Origin: Eleginops maclovinus
Lineage: Eukaryota; Chordata; Actinopteri; Perciformes; Eleginopidae
DNA: 64,000 nucleotides
Assembly (NCBI RefSeq): GCF_036324505.1
Contig: NC_086360.1
Coordinates: forward strand, 3,493,546-3,557,545
Direction of reading: 5' to 3'
In this document: piece by piece, positions 52,886 through 63,306 of the stretch
Position numbering within the stretch: position 1 is the stretch's first letter
Layout: each line of letters begins with the position of its first letter
Position numbers and translations under genes: made by a program
The notes under the pieces: model-generated
Told to the model about the DNA's origin: nothing
What the model saw: the letters and a program-made list of their open reading frames with translations, nothing else
Database searches by the model: none

Positions 52886-53694
52886 CAGTGGCGAGCCGTC
52901 AGGGCCCTCTAGACGCTCTCTGAGGGCCTAAGATATTCCCAAAAATAATATTTAAAAACATTTTTTTTGTTTTTTTAAAAACTTTTTTTAGTTATACTTT
53001 TCATTACTTTAATTTAATTGTATTTAATTTTTAATTTAATAACATTTCCAAAGAAATAAATCCTTCAAATCTGCCTACTGGGACGATAGGTGATTGGTGG
53101 TCCAGCTATAAATGCACAGAGAGTAATGTCTAATGACCAATCATATCTTCCCTCTAAATAGGTGGGCTTATCATCGCAGACTTTATGACAAGTTCCGCCC
53201 GCTGTCAAACTAGTGGAACAGTAGCTAGTTAGCATCAGAGCTAACGTCAATTAGATGAGAGTAACACATGCGTCACATCCGGGGGAAATTACGGCTCCGC
53301 CCACTATCGAGGGAAAACAACGCTGTCATTGAATAGCGGTAAATACAAATTCTGAAGTTTCAAAAAAGTAAGAAAACCGAGGATTTTTGTGTCTTCAAGG
53401 AGTTTCGAGAAGCATTTAGATATCAGCAGTAATACCCGATACAACTGGATGACAGGATCGACAGAGTAGGCAAAGAGAGAGAAGGCGCGCAGGGTGAGGT
53501 AGGCCTGCTTCGTCGCTTGGTTGGTTTTTCCAATTCATGACACGGTTTTTTAAATTATTACTTTTTAAATGCGTTCTGCAGAGAAGGGAGGCTGGCGTTG
53601 GGTCACGTTTTGGAATGAGAGAAAAAAAGGACAGAGTAACACGGCGAATATCGCTGGTATTTTGTTTGGAAGACCTTAAGGCGGCATGTGCGTT
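52886..53694. repeat. hAT-type remnant starting cagtggcgagccgtcagggc
   Basis: 'cagtggcgagccgtcagggc' is a frequent left terminus of fish hAT elements. The following 800 bp are non-coding. Its right partner is not evident. The sequence 'cttaggcggccgcctaagct' to gcgggaaaccctg at 63380-63422 looks like the right end of a hAT into which the next element inserted. Confidence 0.45.
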
Positions 53695-53867
53695 GCTTAG
53701 GCCAGTGGTTCTCAAAGTGGGGTCCGTGAAAAGTTTTCAGATTCATTCATTTAAATTATCAATCTTTTTTAAACATTTTTTTTTACAAAAGTCTTCATAG
53801 TTCAACAAATAATTAAAAGAAAATCTAAAATAGTTCATAGATTACGTTCTAATCTAACAAATCTATA

Positions 53868-54176
53868 TGTAAGGTAGTGACCTGTTTGCGCCACAGGGTG
53901 GCACTGTGGCGCTGTTGACGCAAGTTTCTGAGGTTTGCTCCGGGAGGGACGCCATGTTTTTTTTAGTGTATCTGCCTGTGTTCTGGAAGGTGTCCATGAA
54001 GTCTGGTGGAACAAAGAATAAAAAAAGGTCTCAGCCACAATCCGAACTCCTGTGTCCGGTGTCTCCTTCCCTCCGCTCGCTCCTCGACAAATAAACAACA
54101 ATTAATAAACACAACGCAGAGTCCAGGGGAGGTGAAGAGGGTCTGGCAGCGGACGCGCCAGAGGCAGCGGGTTACA
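53868..54176 (+). repeat. Gypsy 5' LTR (309 bp)
   Basis: Begins tgtaaggtagtgacctg and ends cagcgggttaca. It contains several AATAAA-type signals (about 54017 to 54110). Preceded by tata at 53864-53867. Confidence 0.96.
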
Positions 54177-54180
54177 TCTT

Positions 54181-54199
54181 TGGTGCCGTGACCCGGATT
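54181..54199 (+). promoter_or_regulatory. Primer binding site, tRNA-His type
   Basis: Four bases after the LTR: tggtgccgtgacccggatt, complementary to the 3' end of vertebrate tRNA-His as I remember it, with one mismatch (ACC where ACT is expected). Confidence 0.75.
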
Positions 54200-54722
54200 G
54201 TGACGCTCCGAGACCAAAGACTGAGAGCAACTGAAACGGACAGCGCCCTACATCCCAAACAACGCTGGATGCCCGGGCTGCATCTTCATCAGTGAGCGGA
54301 CGGTGTGCCCAGTTTCAGCTCTTCCTGATAAACTGTGTGAAGAATACGGCTGGGCATAAGGGACAGTTGCTTACTGTTGCATGCCTGCTTCTGGAGAGTG
54401 CAGTGGAAGAACGTCCACCTTCACCAGCGTATCCTTCCAAACATTGAGTGGGACATTAAAGTGTGTGATTTTTGTGTAAAAAAAAAAAATGCTTTGAAAG
54501 AAATTTCATTTAGTAACAATATTATGAAGTGGTAGTGCTAGTGGTTAATTGCTATTCTTGACATTTTAGAAGTTTGTGTACAAGGTTGTGTTAAAATTTG
54601 ATAATAGTGTTGCACATACTTCATGACACGTTATCATACAAGACATAATAATCTCACGTACAACATTTACATTCTGAGGTAGCCTTGCAGTATACAGATT
54701 CAGCCCCAGCTAGTGAGACAAA

Positions 54723-55508
54723 ATGTGGAGTGACTATGCATATTCCCCATTAAGGCTGGAGGCAACCTCTGCTGTGGCCTCAGACATTAAATCCTCCCAT
54801 GGTCCTGCAACAAGCCCCCACCATGGAACCCAAATCCACCCTTTGAGTGATGGGGCCATGGCGGACCCTGGCATGGTGAGCCCACAGCACCACGTAAGAG
54901 ACCCTCACACCCACGGGCACCCGCCAAGGCCTGAAGTAAGCACACAGCTGACCCCACTACCCCCAGTGCTGTCCCCTTACTGGATTAATCCTGCCAAAGC
55001 ACCCACCTGGCGAGGCTTTGAACCTACAATGCAGGCTCCCTTGCCCAGGTTTGACGTCACACCAGCTGCAGGACTAAGACATCAGACCAATCGGTCAGAT
55101 TACAATTTGCCAAGTGTCATGTCTTCAGTGGATGCTCCTGTGCCCCAGCCAGCAGTGCAGACAGTTACTGGCCCTGCTAACCCACCTCTAGCTGATCCCT
55201 ATGGGTCCCAAGCCTCCTTACCTCTTCACAGCCCCCCACATCCCACCCAACCAGAAATGCAAATGGTGCCACAGCCCTCCGTGAAACACCCAGCTGCCGT
55301 TCAGCACCTCACCCAGCCCTTTAAACCTGGTTCTCAAGGTTACACTGGTTATGCACACTCTACTCCTGCCCCCCAGGTGCATACAGCACCAGGCCCTGTG
55401 CACTACCCTCAAGATCCTGTATCCCCCCATTCCGGCGCCTGCCACCGGTGCATGGGATCCAAACACAACAATGCCCAGCCCTCTGAATATGGTAAATGCA
55501 GCTTCTAG
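54723..55508 (+). CDS. Gypsy gag, N-terminal part (frame 1 of 2)
   Basis: ATG start gives MWSDYAYSPLRLEATSAV followed by a long Pro/His/Gln-rich, low-complexity region, 261 codons in all. The authentic part probably ends at the run of six C at 55423-55428: downstream of it the other frame continues the Pro-rich composition and leads into the capsid-like region. So the last ~27 codons here are out of frame. No known enzyme domain. Confidence 0.6.
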   Translation: MWSDYAYSPLRLEATSAVASDIKSSHGPATSPHHGTQIHPLSDGAMADPGMVSPQHHVRDPHTHGHPPRPEVSTQLTPLPPVLSPYWINPAKAPTWRGFEPTMQAPLPRFDVTPAAGLRHQTNRSDYNLPSVMSSVDAPVPQPAVQTVTGPANPPLADPYGSQASLPLHSPPHPTQPEMQMVPQPSVKHPAAVQHLTQPFKPGSQGYTGYAHSTPAPQVHTAPGPVHYPQDPVSPHSGACHRCMGSKHNNAQPSEYGKCSF

Positions 55509-56541
55509 CCACACAGCTCCTCTTCAGGCCCCCGCCTCAGTGCAACTACAGACACCGACAGTCAACCCGCATGCCATCATGTATCCTGGCGCTTTCTCAC
55601 ATGCCATGCCCCAGCCTCAACCCACGAACCCACTCATGCACTCATACCCGTCTGGCCCACCTCCAAGGACTCCTGCCATAACCACAGCTAACCCTGGCGT
55701 CTCACAGATGACCTATGGCGGGTTCATGCAGACTCATCAGGTAAAGAATGTCCAAGTATTCACAGGTAACGCGGATAGCAAGATACTTGTCGATGATTGG
55801 ACACGTGATATGCAGTATCTTCTGGAGGCAATAGAGTTGCCCACACATCTCCGCTTCTCTACTGTGGTGCGACACTTGAGTGGTGAGGCCAGGAAACTGG
55901 TCCTGAACCTTCCCCCCCATGAACAGACCCCAGAGAAGGCATTCGAGGAATTAAGAGCAGAGTATGGTGACACGCAGGGCTCCTTGGATCCACTGGCCGA
56001 CTTCTATGAGTGCAGCCAGCGGCCAGGGGAGTCTGCCTGCTCTTATGCTATTGTGCTGGAGTCTACATTGCGGGCTGTGGAGGAGAACCAAAGAGGAGGC
56101 AGGCCCTTTCCTGATCGTGATAGTAAACTCACCCGGCAGTTTCTGAGAGGGCTCAATGATGAAGAGGTATATGCAAGGATTGTACCAATGAAACCCAGGC
56201 TCTTCAGCTTCAGAGAGCTGCAGGTTGAACTGCGAAATCTAGCAAGAGAAACTAAAAAGTTCCAGTCACAACACAAATCAAAGAAAACATATGCACAAGT
56301 GCATGTTGCATCCGAGAGTAGTGCACTCGTGAAGACGGAGAGAACAAAACATGCCTCAGAGTTATCAGAGCTGACGGAGATGGTCCGAAAGTTAACCCTG
56401 AGTCAACAGGAACACATGGCTAAGTTGTCTCACCTTGAAGCAAGAATCACTGCTCCAGTCCCCATCCCTCCCCCAAGACCCCAGCCACCTCCAGTGAATC
56501 CCATCCCCAGTGCAAGTGTCACATGCTACCGGTGTGGGAAG
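55430..56541 (+). CDS. Gypsy gag, capsid-like part (frame 2)
   Basis: An open frame covers a Pro-rich linker, then a capsid-like helical region (QVFTGNADSKILVDDWTRDM, LRFSTVVRHLSGEARKLVLN, FEELRAEYGDTQGSLDPLAD, LTRQFLRGLNDEEVYARI) as in gypsy gag. It then has a basic/coiled segment and the first Cys pair (CYRC) of a CCHC zinc knuckle at 56524-56535. The frame stops at 56551-56553; the His and last Cys of the knuckle are in the -1 frame. Confidence 0.75.
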
Positions 56542-57542
56542 CAGGACATATAGCCCGTGTCTGCAGAGAAGTCTTTCCCAATCCCAACCCAGCATGGGCT
56601 CAACAACCTCAACCAGTGAGCCCTGCAGAGGTGAACACGCCTGGGTCATCTCGACCTTGCTGCCTAGCGCCCATGGTAGCCGGGGAAACCATGGGCGGGC
56701 AGCAAGGTCCCCTATTGCAGAAAGAAGAGACCAGTGATGGAGTAAAGGGCCCTCCCTTGGTGGGTCCCAGGAACGAGGGAGAGGTGGAAGTCAATGGAAT
56801 AAAGTGCAGGGCCCTCATCGACTCTGGCTCCCAAGTAACAACTGTTACTGACACATACTGGCGTAACCACCCCATCCTTCGAGAGCAAAAGCTGCAGTCC
56901 TCTAAAGTACCCATAGAAGGCGCTGGAGGCCAGAAAGTGCTTCATCGAGGTGTCCTGTGCATCGAATTGAAGGTAATGGGAAAAGAGTACAAGACTGTAC
57001 CAGCTTTTGTCGTTCCAGATTCTGAATATCGCTCCACAGTCCCTCTGCTTGTAGGGACCAATGTCACTCGTGCTGTCAAAAGCCATCTCCAAGCAACCTA
57101 TGGCCAGCAGTTTCTCCACCAAGTCAAAGAAAGCCATCCAGAGTGGTACACAGCTCTACTGGAGGTTGGAGACACCAAACAGAGTGAAGGCGATGACACA
57201 GTGGGCCCTGTTGTGTACACCGGCCGGAAGATCTGCATTCCTGGAGGGAAAGAGATGGACTTAATGTGCAAGATTAAAGCAGGCCCACAGAGGAAGACTT
57301 ACACAGCCCTGATTGAAGGCCACCCATCCCTGCAGCTCCCTCAAGATCTTTTGGTTGCAAAAGTGCTTGCTGATGTGAAAAGAGGCTGTGCCCCAGTCAG
57401 AGTAATGAACCTGTCCCAGCGTGCTATTATAATCAAACCGCATACACAACTAGCCAATGCTTTCCTGGTGGACAATGTTGTGGAGTTTCCTGATAAAAAG
57501 CAGGGGGACGGGGAAAGTGAAGGGACAATGGAGCCTGTCTGA
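56541..57542 (+). CDS. Gypsy zinc-knuckle end and aspartic protease
   Basis: This frame carries GHIARVC (second half of the zinc knuckle) and then a Pro/Ser linker. A retropepsin-type protease follows, with IDSGSQVTTVTDTYW (catalytic D-S-G) at about 56817-56860. The tail is folded sequence of about 200 residues (FVVPDSEYRSTVPLLVGTNV). It ends with a stop at 57540-57542 just before the RT frame, which is in the next -1 frame. Confidence 0.8.
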   Translation, partial: AGHIARVCREVFPNPNPAWAQQPQPVSPAEVNTPGSSRPCCLAPMVAGETMGGQQGPLLQKEETSDGVKGPPLVGPRNEGEVEVNGIKCRALIDSGSQVTTVTDTYWRNHPILREQKLQSSKVPIEGAGGQKVLHRGVLCIELKVMGKEYKTVPAFVVPDSEYRSTVPLLVGTNVTRAVKSHLQATYGQQFLHQVKESHPEWYTALLEVGDTKQSEGDDTVGPVVYTGRKICIPGGKEMDLMCKIKAGPQRKTYTALIEGHPSLQLPQDLLVAKVLADVKRGCAPVRVMNLSQRAIIIKPHTQLANAFLVDNVVEFPDKKQGDGESEGTMEPV

Positions 57543-57553
57543 GCTTCGATCAG

Positions 57554-60500
57554 GTGGTGGCGGGCTGTGCGGTGGATCTTAGTGAAGCGGCGGTGGAGAA
57601 CGAACACCAGCGCTCCCTCCTTAGGGAGCTGGTGGAGAAGAATGCAGGTGTGTTCTCACAGAATCCCACAGACTATGGCCACACAAAGACTGTGCAGCAT
57701 GAAATCCCTCTGGTTGACTCTAAGCCCTTTCGGCTTCCATATCGCAAGATCCCCCCCTCCCAGTGGCAGGATGTCAGACGATTGTTGAGTGAGATGGTGG
57801 ATGCAGGAGTCATCCGGCCTAGTAAGAGCCCATATGCATCACCCGTAGTGATCGTAACTAAGAAAGATGGGTCACTGAGGCTGTGCATCGATTATAGGAA
57901 GCTCAACTCCTGCGGCACAAGAGACGCTTTCCCTCTGCCACGGATAGAGGAGGCCCTGGAGGCTCTGGGTCAAGCAAAGTACTTCTCCACTCTCGACCTC
58001 ACATCTGGTTATTGGCAGGTGGAAGTAGCGGAGCAGGACAGGCACAAGACGGCGTTCAGTACTCCCATGGGGCTGTTTGAGGCTAACAGAATGCCGTTTG
58101 GGCTACAGAACGCTCCGTCCACCTTCCAGAGACTCATGACCTGCTGCTTTGGTGATCTCAACTTCACTCATCTCCTGATTTATCTCGATGACCTCATTAT
58201 ATTCTCCAAAACCTTTGATGAGCATCTGGAGAGATTGCAGCTGGTGTTTGATCGGCTTCGAGAGCATGGCTTGAAGTTAAAGCCCTCCAAGTGCTGGCTG
58301 GGGAGGGAAGAGGTGCAGTATTTGGGTCACTTGGTGTCTGCAGAGGGCGTCAGGACAGACCCGGAGAAGATCAGCAGGGTCAAGGAGTGGGCGCGGCCTA
58401 CCAACCGGAGAGAAGTGTTGCAGTTTTTGGGATTTGCTGGATACTACAGACGGTATGTGCAGGGCTACTCCGCCTTAGCTGCTCCCTTGTACCGTCTCAC
58501 CTCTGGTGACCCCAGGAAGAAAAAGAGAGGTGGAAAGAGAAGTGTGGATCCTGACCCACCCTTCCTGTGGACTAATGAGTGTGAGGAGGCATTTCAGTCC
58601 CTAAAAAGAAAGCTGATGACTGCTCCCGTACTGGGCTACCCAGACTACAGCCTGCCGTTTCTCCTTCAGACTGACGCCTCTGGGGGTGGGCTTGGCGCTG
58701 TTTTGGCACAGGTGCAGGATGGAGCTGAGAGGGTCATAGCCTACGCCAGCAGAGGTTTGACCCCGGCAGAGACGAGGTATCCTGCACACAAACTCGAGTT
58801 CCTCGCTCTAAAGTGGGCGGTGACAGATAAGTTCTATGACCATCTCTACGGACGCAAGTTCTCTGTTCAGACAGACAACAACCCCCTTAAGTATGTGATG
58901 ACCTCAGCGAAGCTGGATGCTACGGGCCAGCGGTGGGTGTCGCGGCTGTCTGCATTCGACTTCGACATCCAATACAGACGGGGGCAGAGTAACTCAAATG
59001 CCGATGCTCTCTCTCGTTTGTCCACTCAGGAAGTAACCCAGGTCCTACAAACTTGCCCCCAGCGGGTGACCAGCGGGCAGTGGGAGACACAAACCATGCC
59101 AGAACCAGAAAGCCCTCCAGGTGAGGGTGCTGCTGCCTCCACAGAGCCTGTACCCAGCCAACTCCCAGAAGCAAGTGAGCCCTATGGGGACGTGGGGACA
59201 GAGTCACTCCCTGCCATGACAAGGCAGGAGATCCGCACAGCGCAGAAGGGAGACCCTGTGATTGGCCCAGTCTTGCACTTCAGGAGCCGGAACCAAAAAC
59301 CATGCCGCAGCGAGAGGGTCGGAGGGGGTGAGCAAGTGTGCCTTCTCTTAAAGGAGTGGAGGAGGCTAACGGTAAAGGATGGAATCATGTACCGCTGCAT
59401 TCAAGACTGTCAGAGAGGGGCAGTGGAGCAGCTTCTGCTCCCAGAGAATCTCCGCACAGCAGTCAAGACTGCTCTTCATGATGACTCAGGGCACTTGGGA
59501 TTTGAGAGGACATTGCAGATGATAAGAGAAAGATTTTACTGGCCAAGAATGTTCCAGGAAATCAAGGCGTGGTGTGAACAGTGTGAGAGATGCTGTCTCA
59601 GAAAGACTCCTACTGCAAATCTCAGAGCTCCCCTGGTCAGCATCCACAGTAGCACACCGATGGAGCTTGTTTGTGTGGACTTTTTGACCCTGGAGAGATC
59701 CAAAGGTGGTATTGAAAATGTGCTAATTGTGACAGACCACTTCTCCCGCTATGCACAAGCCTACCCCACCAAAGATCAAAAAGCACGCACAGTTGCTAAG
59801 GTGCTATGGAGAAACTATTTCTGCAGGTTTGGCTTCCCAGCAAAATTGCATGCAGACCAAGGGCGCAATTTTGAAAGTGCTGTTGTGAAAGAGCTGTGCA
59901 AGTGTACTGGCATCACTAAGACACACACCACACCATACCACCCCCAGGGTAACGGGACCACGGAAAGGTTCAATAGGACCCTGTTAAACATGCTGGGGAC
60001 GTTAGAGCCTCACTTGAAGCCCCGCTGGCATGAGCATTTGGATGCTATGACACATGCATACAACTGCACACGGCATGACTCGACTGGGTTTACACCACAT
60101 TACCTGATGTTCGGTAGACATCCCAGACTCCCAGTTGACCTGATTTTTGGGCTCCCCACCAAGAATGAGCCAGGTGGGTACAGTGATTATGTCCAAACTC
60201 TCCACGACTGTCTGTCACAGGCTTACGCTCAGGCCAACCAGATGTCGCGGCAGGCTAAGGAGCAGCAGAAGAAGTACTATGACAGAAAAGCAAAGAGTCA
60301 AGTCTTCAGTCCAGGGGATAGAGTTTTGGTCAAAGTATGTCATGTGGAGGGGCGGCAGAAACTGGGAGACAGGTGGGAGTCTCGTCCATACATTGTGGTG
60401 AAAAAGCAACCTGGCATCCCTGTGTATGTGGTGCAACCAGAGAATGGAGGGACAGAAAGAGTGATTCACCAGAACCTCCTGACACAATGTATGTTTCTCC

Positions 60501-60907
60501 CAGTTGAGCAGGGCGGAGGAGCAGTGGGAGAGGAGGCTTTGGATGTGAGAGAGGCCGGCACTGAGTCGGATACAGCTGAGGACTGGATGACGGAGGATGC
60601 AGAGGAAAATGTGGGGAGAACACGAGCTGGGAGAACAAACAGACAGGATGAGCACACAAGCACAGAGAACATGGACATGGATGCAGGACAAATGAGTGGA
60701 GGGGAGACAAGTGGAGCTGTAGTTGGTGACAACACCCCTCAGGGTCCCAGTTTCCCTAGGAGAAACCCACCAAGGAATCGACGTCTCCCACAGAAACTAA
60801 GCTGTGAGGCCCAAGTCATAAAGTCAGAGGGTGACCAGGAGAAGATCAGAAGAGGATGGAAGTTGTGGCAGAGGGTTAAAGCAAGACGAGCAGCAGGCCA
60901 CGTGTAA
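57554..60907 (+). CDS. Gypsy pol: reverse transcriptase, RNase H, integrase
   Basis: About 1117 codons open without a stop (no ATG at the start; the open frame extends slightly 5' of 57554, so it is likely reached from the upstream frame). RT: VIRPSKSPYASPVVIVTKKD, LDLTSGYWQV, catalytic YLDD at about residue 210 (58181-58192). RNase H: QTDASGGGLGAVLA (about residue 372) and TDNNPLKYV. Integrase: zinc region HDDSGHLGF...WCEQCERC, then the D, D, E residues in VDFL, HADQG and GTTERFNR, and a GPY/F-like GDRWESRPYIVVKK. The tail is acidic/basic. No chromodomain seen. Confidence 0.93.
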   Translation: MVAGCAVDLSEAAVENEHQRSLLRELVEKNAGVFSQNPTDYGHTKTVQHEIPLVDSKPFRLPYRKIPPSQWQDVRRLLSEMVDAGVIRPSKSPYASPVVIVTKKDGSLRLCIDYRKLNSCGTRDAFPLPRIEEALEALGQAKYFSTLDLTSGYWQVEVAEQDRHKTAFSTPMGLFEANRMPFGLQNAPSTFQRLMTCCFGDLNFTHLLIYLDDLIIFSKTFDEHLERLQLVFDRLREHGLKLKPSKCWLGREEVQYLGHLVSAEGVRTDPEKISRVKEWARPTNRREVLQFLGFAGYYRRYVQGYSALAAPLYRLTSGDPRKKKRGGKRSVDPDPPFLWTNECEEAFQSLKRKLMTAPVLGYPDYSLPFLLQTDASGGGLGAVLAQVQDGAERVIAYASRGLTPAETRYPAHKLEFLALKWAVTDKFYDHLYGRKFSVQTDNNPLKYVMTSAKLDATGQRWVSRLSAFDFDIQYRRGQSNSNADALSRLSTQEVTQVLQTCPQRVTSGQWETQTMPEPESPPGEGAAASTEPVPSQLPEASEPYGDVGTESLPAMTRQEIRTAQKGDPVIGPVLHFRSRNQKPCRSERVGGGEQVCLLLKEWRRLTVKDGIMYRCIQDCQRGAVEQLLLPENLRTAVKTALHDDSGHLGFERTLQMIRERFYWPRMFQEIKAWCEQCERCCLRKTPTANLRAPLVSIHSSTPMELVCVDFLTLERSKGGIENVLIVTDHFSRYAQAYPTKDQKARTVAKVLWRNYFCRFGFPAKLHADQGRNFESAVVKELCKCTGITKTHTTPYHPQGNGTTERFNRTLLNMLGTLEPHLKPRWHEHLDAMTHAYNCTRHDSTGFTPHYLMFGRHPRLPVDLIFGLPTKNEPGGYSDYVQTLHDCLSQAYAQANQMSRQAKEQQKKYYDRKAKSQVFSPGDRVLVKVCHVEGRQKLGDRWESRPYIVVKKQPGIPVYVVQPENGGTERVIHQNLLTQCMFLPVEQGGGAVGEEALDVREAGTESDTAEDWMTEDAEENVGRTRAGRTNRQDEHTSTENMDMDAGQMSGGETSGAVVGDNTPQGPSFPRRNPPRNRRLPQKLSCEAQVIKSEGDQEKIRRGWKLWQRVKARRAAGHV

Positions 60908-61103
60908 CACAGCAGTTGTAGTACTGAGTATCTGAGTGGTAGTTACATACGCAGTCATGACACAACCCAATCATTTATTCACCACACATGTATTACCTCT
61001 AATGAATTTTTCATTGTTTGAGCGCCACACGTTAAGTGGGTGGTCTTTGTTCTGTTTATATTTACATGTTTGGTTTCATCTGATGGCTGGGACGCCATCA
61101 ATT

Positions 61104-61117
61104 AAAGAAGGGGCGGA
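61104..61117 (+). other. Polypurine tract of the Gypsy element
   Basis: aaagaaggggcgga immediately precedes the 3' LTR at 61118. One C interrupts the purines. Confidence 0.7.
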
Positions 61118-61426
61118 TGTAAGGTAGTGACCTGTTTGCGCCACAGGGTGGCACTGTGGCGCTGTTGACGCAAGTTTCTGAGGTTTGCTCCGGGAGGGAC
61201 GCCATGTTTTTTTTAGTGTATCTGCCTGTGTTCTGGAAGGTGTCCATGAAGTCTGGTGGAACAAAGAATAAAAAAAGGTCTCAGCCACAATCCGAACTCC
61301 TGTGTCCGGTGTCTCCTTCCCTCCGCTCGCTCCTCGACAAATAAACAACAATTAATAAACACAACGCAGAGTCCAGGGGAGGTGAAGAGGGTCTGGCAGC
61401 GGACGCGCCAGAGGCAGCGGGTTACA
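61118..61426 (+). repeat. Gypsy 3' LTR (309 bp)
   Basis: Same length and, as read by eye, same sequence as 53868-54176. Followed by tata at 61427-61430. Confidence 0.96.
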
Positions 61427-61545
61427 TATACATTTAAAAATCAAGCGCGTCACCCGTTACCGTGGAAACAACAATAACTGGTACGTCAGTCAGAGAGCTC
61501 TGCTGCTAGCATTATAGAGATATAACACGGCTAGCATACTACGAA

Positions 61546-61990
61546 GATGGACAGATTTTTAAAACGAATGAAGTAAATGAAAAACTAAAGTAAGGAAATA
61601 CGATGAGGAATACCTCCAATATGGATTTATTGAAGTGGAAGGGAAACCGAAATGTCTGATATGCTTGCAGTGTCTTCCCAATGAGGCGATGAAGCCTACC
61701 AAATTGAAGAGGCACCTCGAGACCAAGCATACAGATTATGTAAAAAAAGACCGGGCTTTTTTTAGAGGAAGGGCGAGGACTACCGCCAGCAACAACAACG
61801 GATGGTTAATGTTACGTCTGTTTCTGCTAAAGTGCAGCGGGCCTCCTACCTGGTAGCGCAGAGGATTGCTAAGGCGCGAAAGCCCCACACAATAGCGGAG
61901 GCTGCTCCCTGCTGCGGTGGATCTGTGTGAGGTGATGGTGTTGTCTGCTGTCTGTGTGTGAAAAAATAGTAATTTAAAACACATTTCCTG
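61546..61990 (+). pseudogene. ZBED5-like BED-finger transposase remnant
   Basis: ATG-initiated MDRFLKRMK is soon stopped; another frame continues KYDEEYLQYGFIEVEGKPKC, then CLICLQCLPNEAMKPTKLKR with HLETKH giving the C-x2-C...H-x4-H BED finger of ZBED5/Buster proteins (about 61635-61760). After about 61800 a shifted frame holds QRASYLVAQRIAKARKPHTI and a further shift AAVDLCEVMV, which is the next region of the same family. At least three frame breaks, and the DDE part is missing. It lies just 3' of the Gypsy element in the same host hAT. Confidence 0.8.
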
Positions 61991-62549
61991 CATGTCTACA
62001 CCACCTTGCCTAACCTCTTTGGATTTAATCAAGAAACATTAACCCTGTATAATGTTAACCAAAACTGTAAAACTATGTTATATGACTAATAACGTATTAT
62101 TGGGGATTGCGAGAAGTTTCAGAGCGTCCTCGTAACCACGGTAACTCACTCTCACTCCTGCCTGGTGCGCATGGCGCGAGAGGAGAGGGTGAGACGCAGA
62201 AGTGAGACTGACTGAGATAACTTTGAGCAACACGCATGGGAATAAATTACAATATAATAAATGTGTGTGTATTTCTCGCTATCCAGATGGTCTGCTGCCT
62301 GGGGCTGCTGTTGCGCAATGTGCGGTAGTGTCCTCTTTTCGCGCCATGACATTATCAGTTATAGATTTGTTTTTCACTGCTTGAGAAAATGGGCTTGTGG
62401 CTGAGTGCGTGTGAAAAATGTCAATTGTATGAGAGTTGGCAGCCCTGTGAACTCGCTTGACATTATTATGTATGAAACTGCCAATCAGATATATTACTTA
62501 ATCGAAGGTGTCGGAACGCTGTTCTGGATCGTTCCGGCCCACTTTAACC

Positions 62550-62551
<2 letters not shown>

Positions 62552-62635
<84 letters not shown>
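62552..62635 (+). repeat. (TG)n microsatellite, about 84 bp
   Basis: Uninterrupted TG repeat, followed by agagag. Confidence 0.97.
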
Positions 62636-62641
<6 letters not shown>

Positions 62642-62952
62642 CAACAGAAATGTCAGATATGTTGCATTTATTGATTTAGTTTGATATGTGTGTCTTCACT
62701 TGCAGAGAGAAGCAATCAGCTTCATGGACTGCCTTGCATCACTCCAATAGTCCAGAGCTGGCTGCCATTACGTATGCCATTAAGTAGTGGTTTGGGATTG
62801 TATCAATGCAGTTGCAGTTTTTAGCAATTTACTTGATATATGGTGCAATGCAGGCATGTGTTCAATTGTTTATAGCCTGCATTTATTTTGTGATTAGACT
62901 TTTATAAATCATTTAGTTTTAACTAAGAGTGAAACACTTGATGTGTTATCTT

Positions 62953-62953
<1 letters not shown>

Positions 62954-63013
<60 letters not shown>
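62954..63013 (+). repeat. (TG)n microsatellite, about 60 bp
   Basis: Uninterrupted TG repeat. Confidence 0.97.
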
Positions 63014-63015
<2 letters not shown>

Positions 63016-63262
63016 GTTCTAAAATGCACTTCAAATGATCACTTTTCTCTTGATTTCCCTTTGATATTTTGTTTAGGTACAGTGTTACTTGCAGCTAATT
63101 GATTGATTGTTTTATGGGTATTCTGTGTTGAGATGGTGCAAACATTTTTAATACTAATATCTTTCTAATACATTTCTCTTGTGTTGTTCTTTCACATAAC
63201 TAAGACTATAGAAGTGCAAAAAATAGGCTATGTCAGATTATTCCAAGGGACATACATGTCAA

Positions 63263-63306
63263 GTCAAGTCAATTTTTATTTATATAGCCCAAAGTCACAA
63301 ATCAGA
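63263..63306 (-). repeat. L2/HE1-type retroelement 3' tail
   Basis: tcaatttttatttatatagcccaaagtcacaaat is, in reverse complement, the widespread 3' tail of fish L2 LINEs and the SINEs that share it. Confidence 0.55.

Larger units (their letters stand above)
53868..61426 (+). mobile_element. Ty3/Gypsy LTR retrotransposon, structurally complete
   Basis: 7559 bp with two 309-bp LTRs that look identical, a 4-bp TATA duplication (53864-53867 and 61427-61430), a tRNA-His-type primer binding site, a purine tract before the 3' LTR, and gag, protease, RT, RNase H and integrase in Ty3/Gypsy order (integrase last). No env-like ORF is present. The reading frames are shifted three times (near 55428, 56541 and 57540). 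Identical LTRs imply recent insertion; whether the shifts are mutations, sequencing artefacts or frameshifting sites is unresolved. Confidence 0.95.

Noticed and set aside
53835..54217. ORFs duplicated at 53.9 and 61.2 kb, suggesting a duplicated gene
   Set aside because: They fall in the two LTRs of the Gypsy element and are non-coding.
53868..61426. An endogenous retrovirus with envelope
   Set aside because: After integrase the frame ends at 60907 and only about 210 bp separate it from the 3' LTR, so there is no room for an env gene.
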